From Nelumbo lutea (lineage: Eukaryota > Streptophyta > Magnoliopsida > Proteales > Nelumbonaceae), in the NCBI GenBank assembly GCA_022828595.1, contig JAKGHH010000004.1, positions 51,758,922 to 51,822,921 on the forward strand: a stretch of 64,000 nucleotides of DNA, read 5' to 3'. The position numbers were made by a program, and so were the translations under genes. The notes under the pieces were generated by a model. It worked only from the letters and a program-made list of their open reading frames with translations, was not told the DNA's origin and did not search any database. Shown in pieces: positions 63,960-64,000 of this stretch; the first letter of the stretch is position 1; each line of letters opens with the position of its first letter.

Positions 63960-64000
63960 CTCCCCCCCAAGCTGGTGAATGTATATCAATCATTCCCAGT
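63735..64000 (-). mobile_element. Copia-type element at right edge: 3' LTR and pol end
   Basis: The LTR at 63735-63959 (225 bp) reads on the minus strand TGTTGGAAAGGGATGAC to AATCTTCAAACA, canonical TG...CA. It is preceded on the minus strand by a polypurine tract CTTGGGGGGGAG and by sequence (AACTGGGAATGATTGATATA) that matches the end of copia RNase H ORFs here. The body lies off the right edge. Confidence 0.8.

Noticed and set aside
1..64000. Search for a gene cluster, defence system or other coordinated system
   Set aside because: Only two host genes, both partial, are supported. Everything else I recognise is transposon-derived or non-coding.

Overview
The window is nuclear DNA from a flowering plant. 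The evidence is a plant-type VPS54 gene with GT-AG introns, many plant L1-type LINEs carrying an RNase H domain, Ty1/copia elements primed by initiator tRNA-Met, Au SINEs, and hAT, MULE and Tourist-like MITEs. The DNA is AT-rich and the introns are greatly enlarged by nested transposons. This suits a eudicot or basal angiosperm with TE-loaded introns; I cannot name the species.

Region 1 (1-40.3 kb, + strand) is the 3' part of one host gene, VPS54, the GARP/EARP tethering subunit. Thirteen exons join in phase into 645 codons and a stop, from 183 to 40083. The 5' part of the gene lies left of the window. Three late introns are very large: 14.05 kb (10505-24554), 7.0 kb (24717-31722) and 8.0 kb (31791-39765). 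They hold a 5.9 kb antisense copia element with LTRs, primer site and 5-bp target duplication, a sense copia element broken by an L1 insertion and other DNA, two large L1 composites, an RTE remnant, SINEs, and hAT- and MULE-type MITEs.

Region 2 (40.3-61 kb) is intergenic repeat DNA. It holds antisense L1 RNase H remnants, an Au SINE, a MULE-type MITE split by a solo LTR, a sense copia element (43158-48493, target duplication gaaag), 4 kb of low-information DNA with small MITEs, and an L1 (52.78-60.75 kb) split by a copia element (53215-58365, target duplication tatta). That copia carries an 8-bp-TSD hAT MITE inside its RNase H domain.

Region 3 (61.0-64 kb) has the last three exons (61060-61743, - strand) of a second host gene. 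It encodes an acidic then Lys/Arg-rich, probably nuclear or nucleolar tail that I could not assign to a family. Its upstream intron holds MITEs and, at the right edge, the LTR and 3' end of another antisense copia element running off the window.

The transposons are mostly decayed, with in-frame stops, frameshifts and catalytic-residue changes. Target duplications and reading frames that rejoin across insertions allow several nested insertions to be ordered. I saw no CRISPR array, operon, defence system or biosynthetic cluster. The most informative content is the intron growth of VPS54, the nesting order, non-canonical LTR ends, a SINE family with polymerase III boxes, and a MITE family with a solo-LTR insertion.
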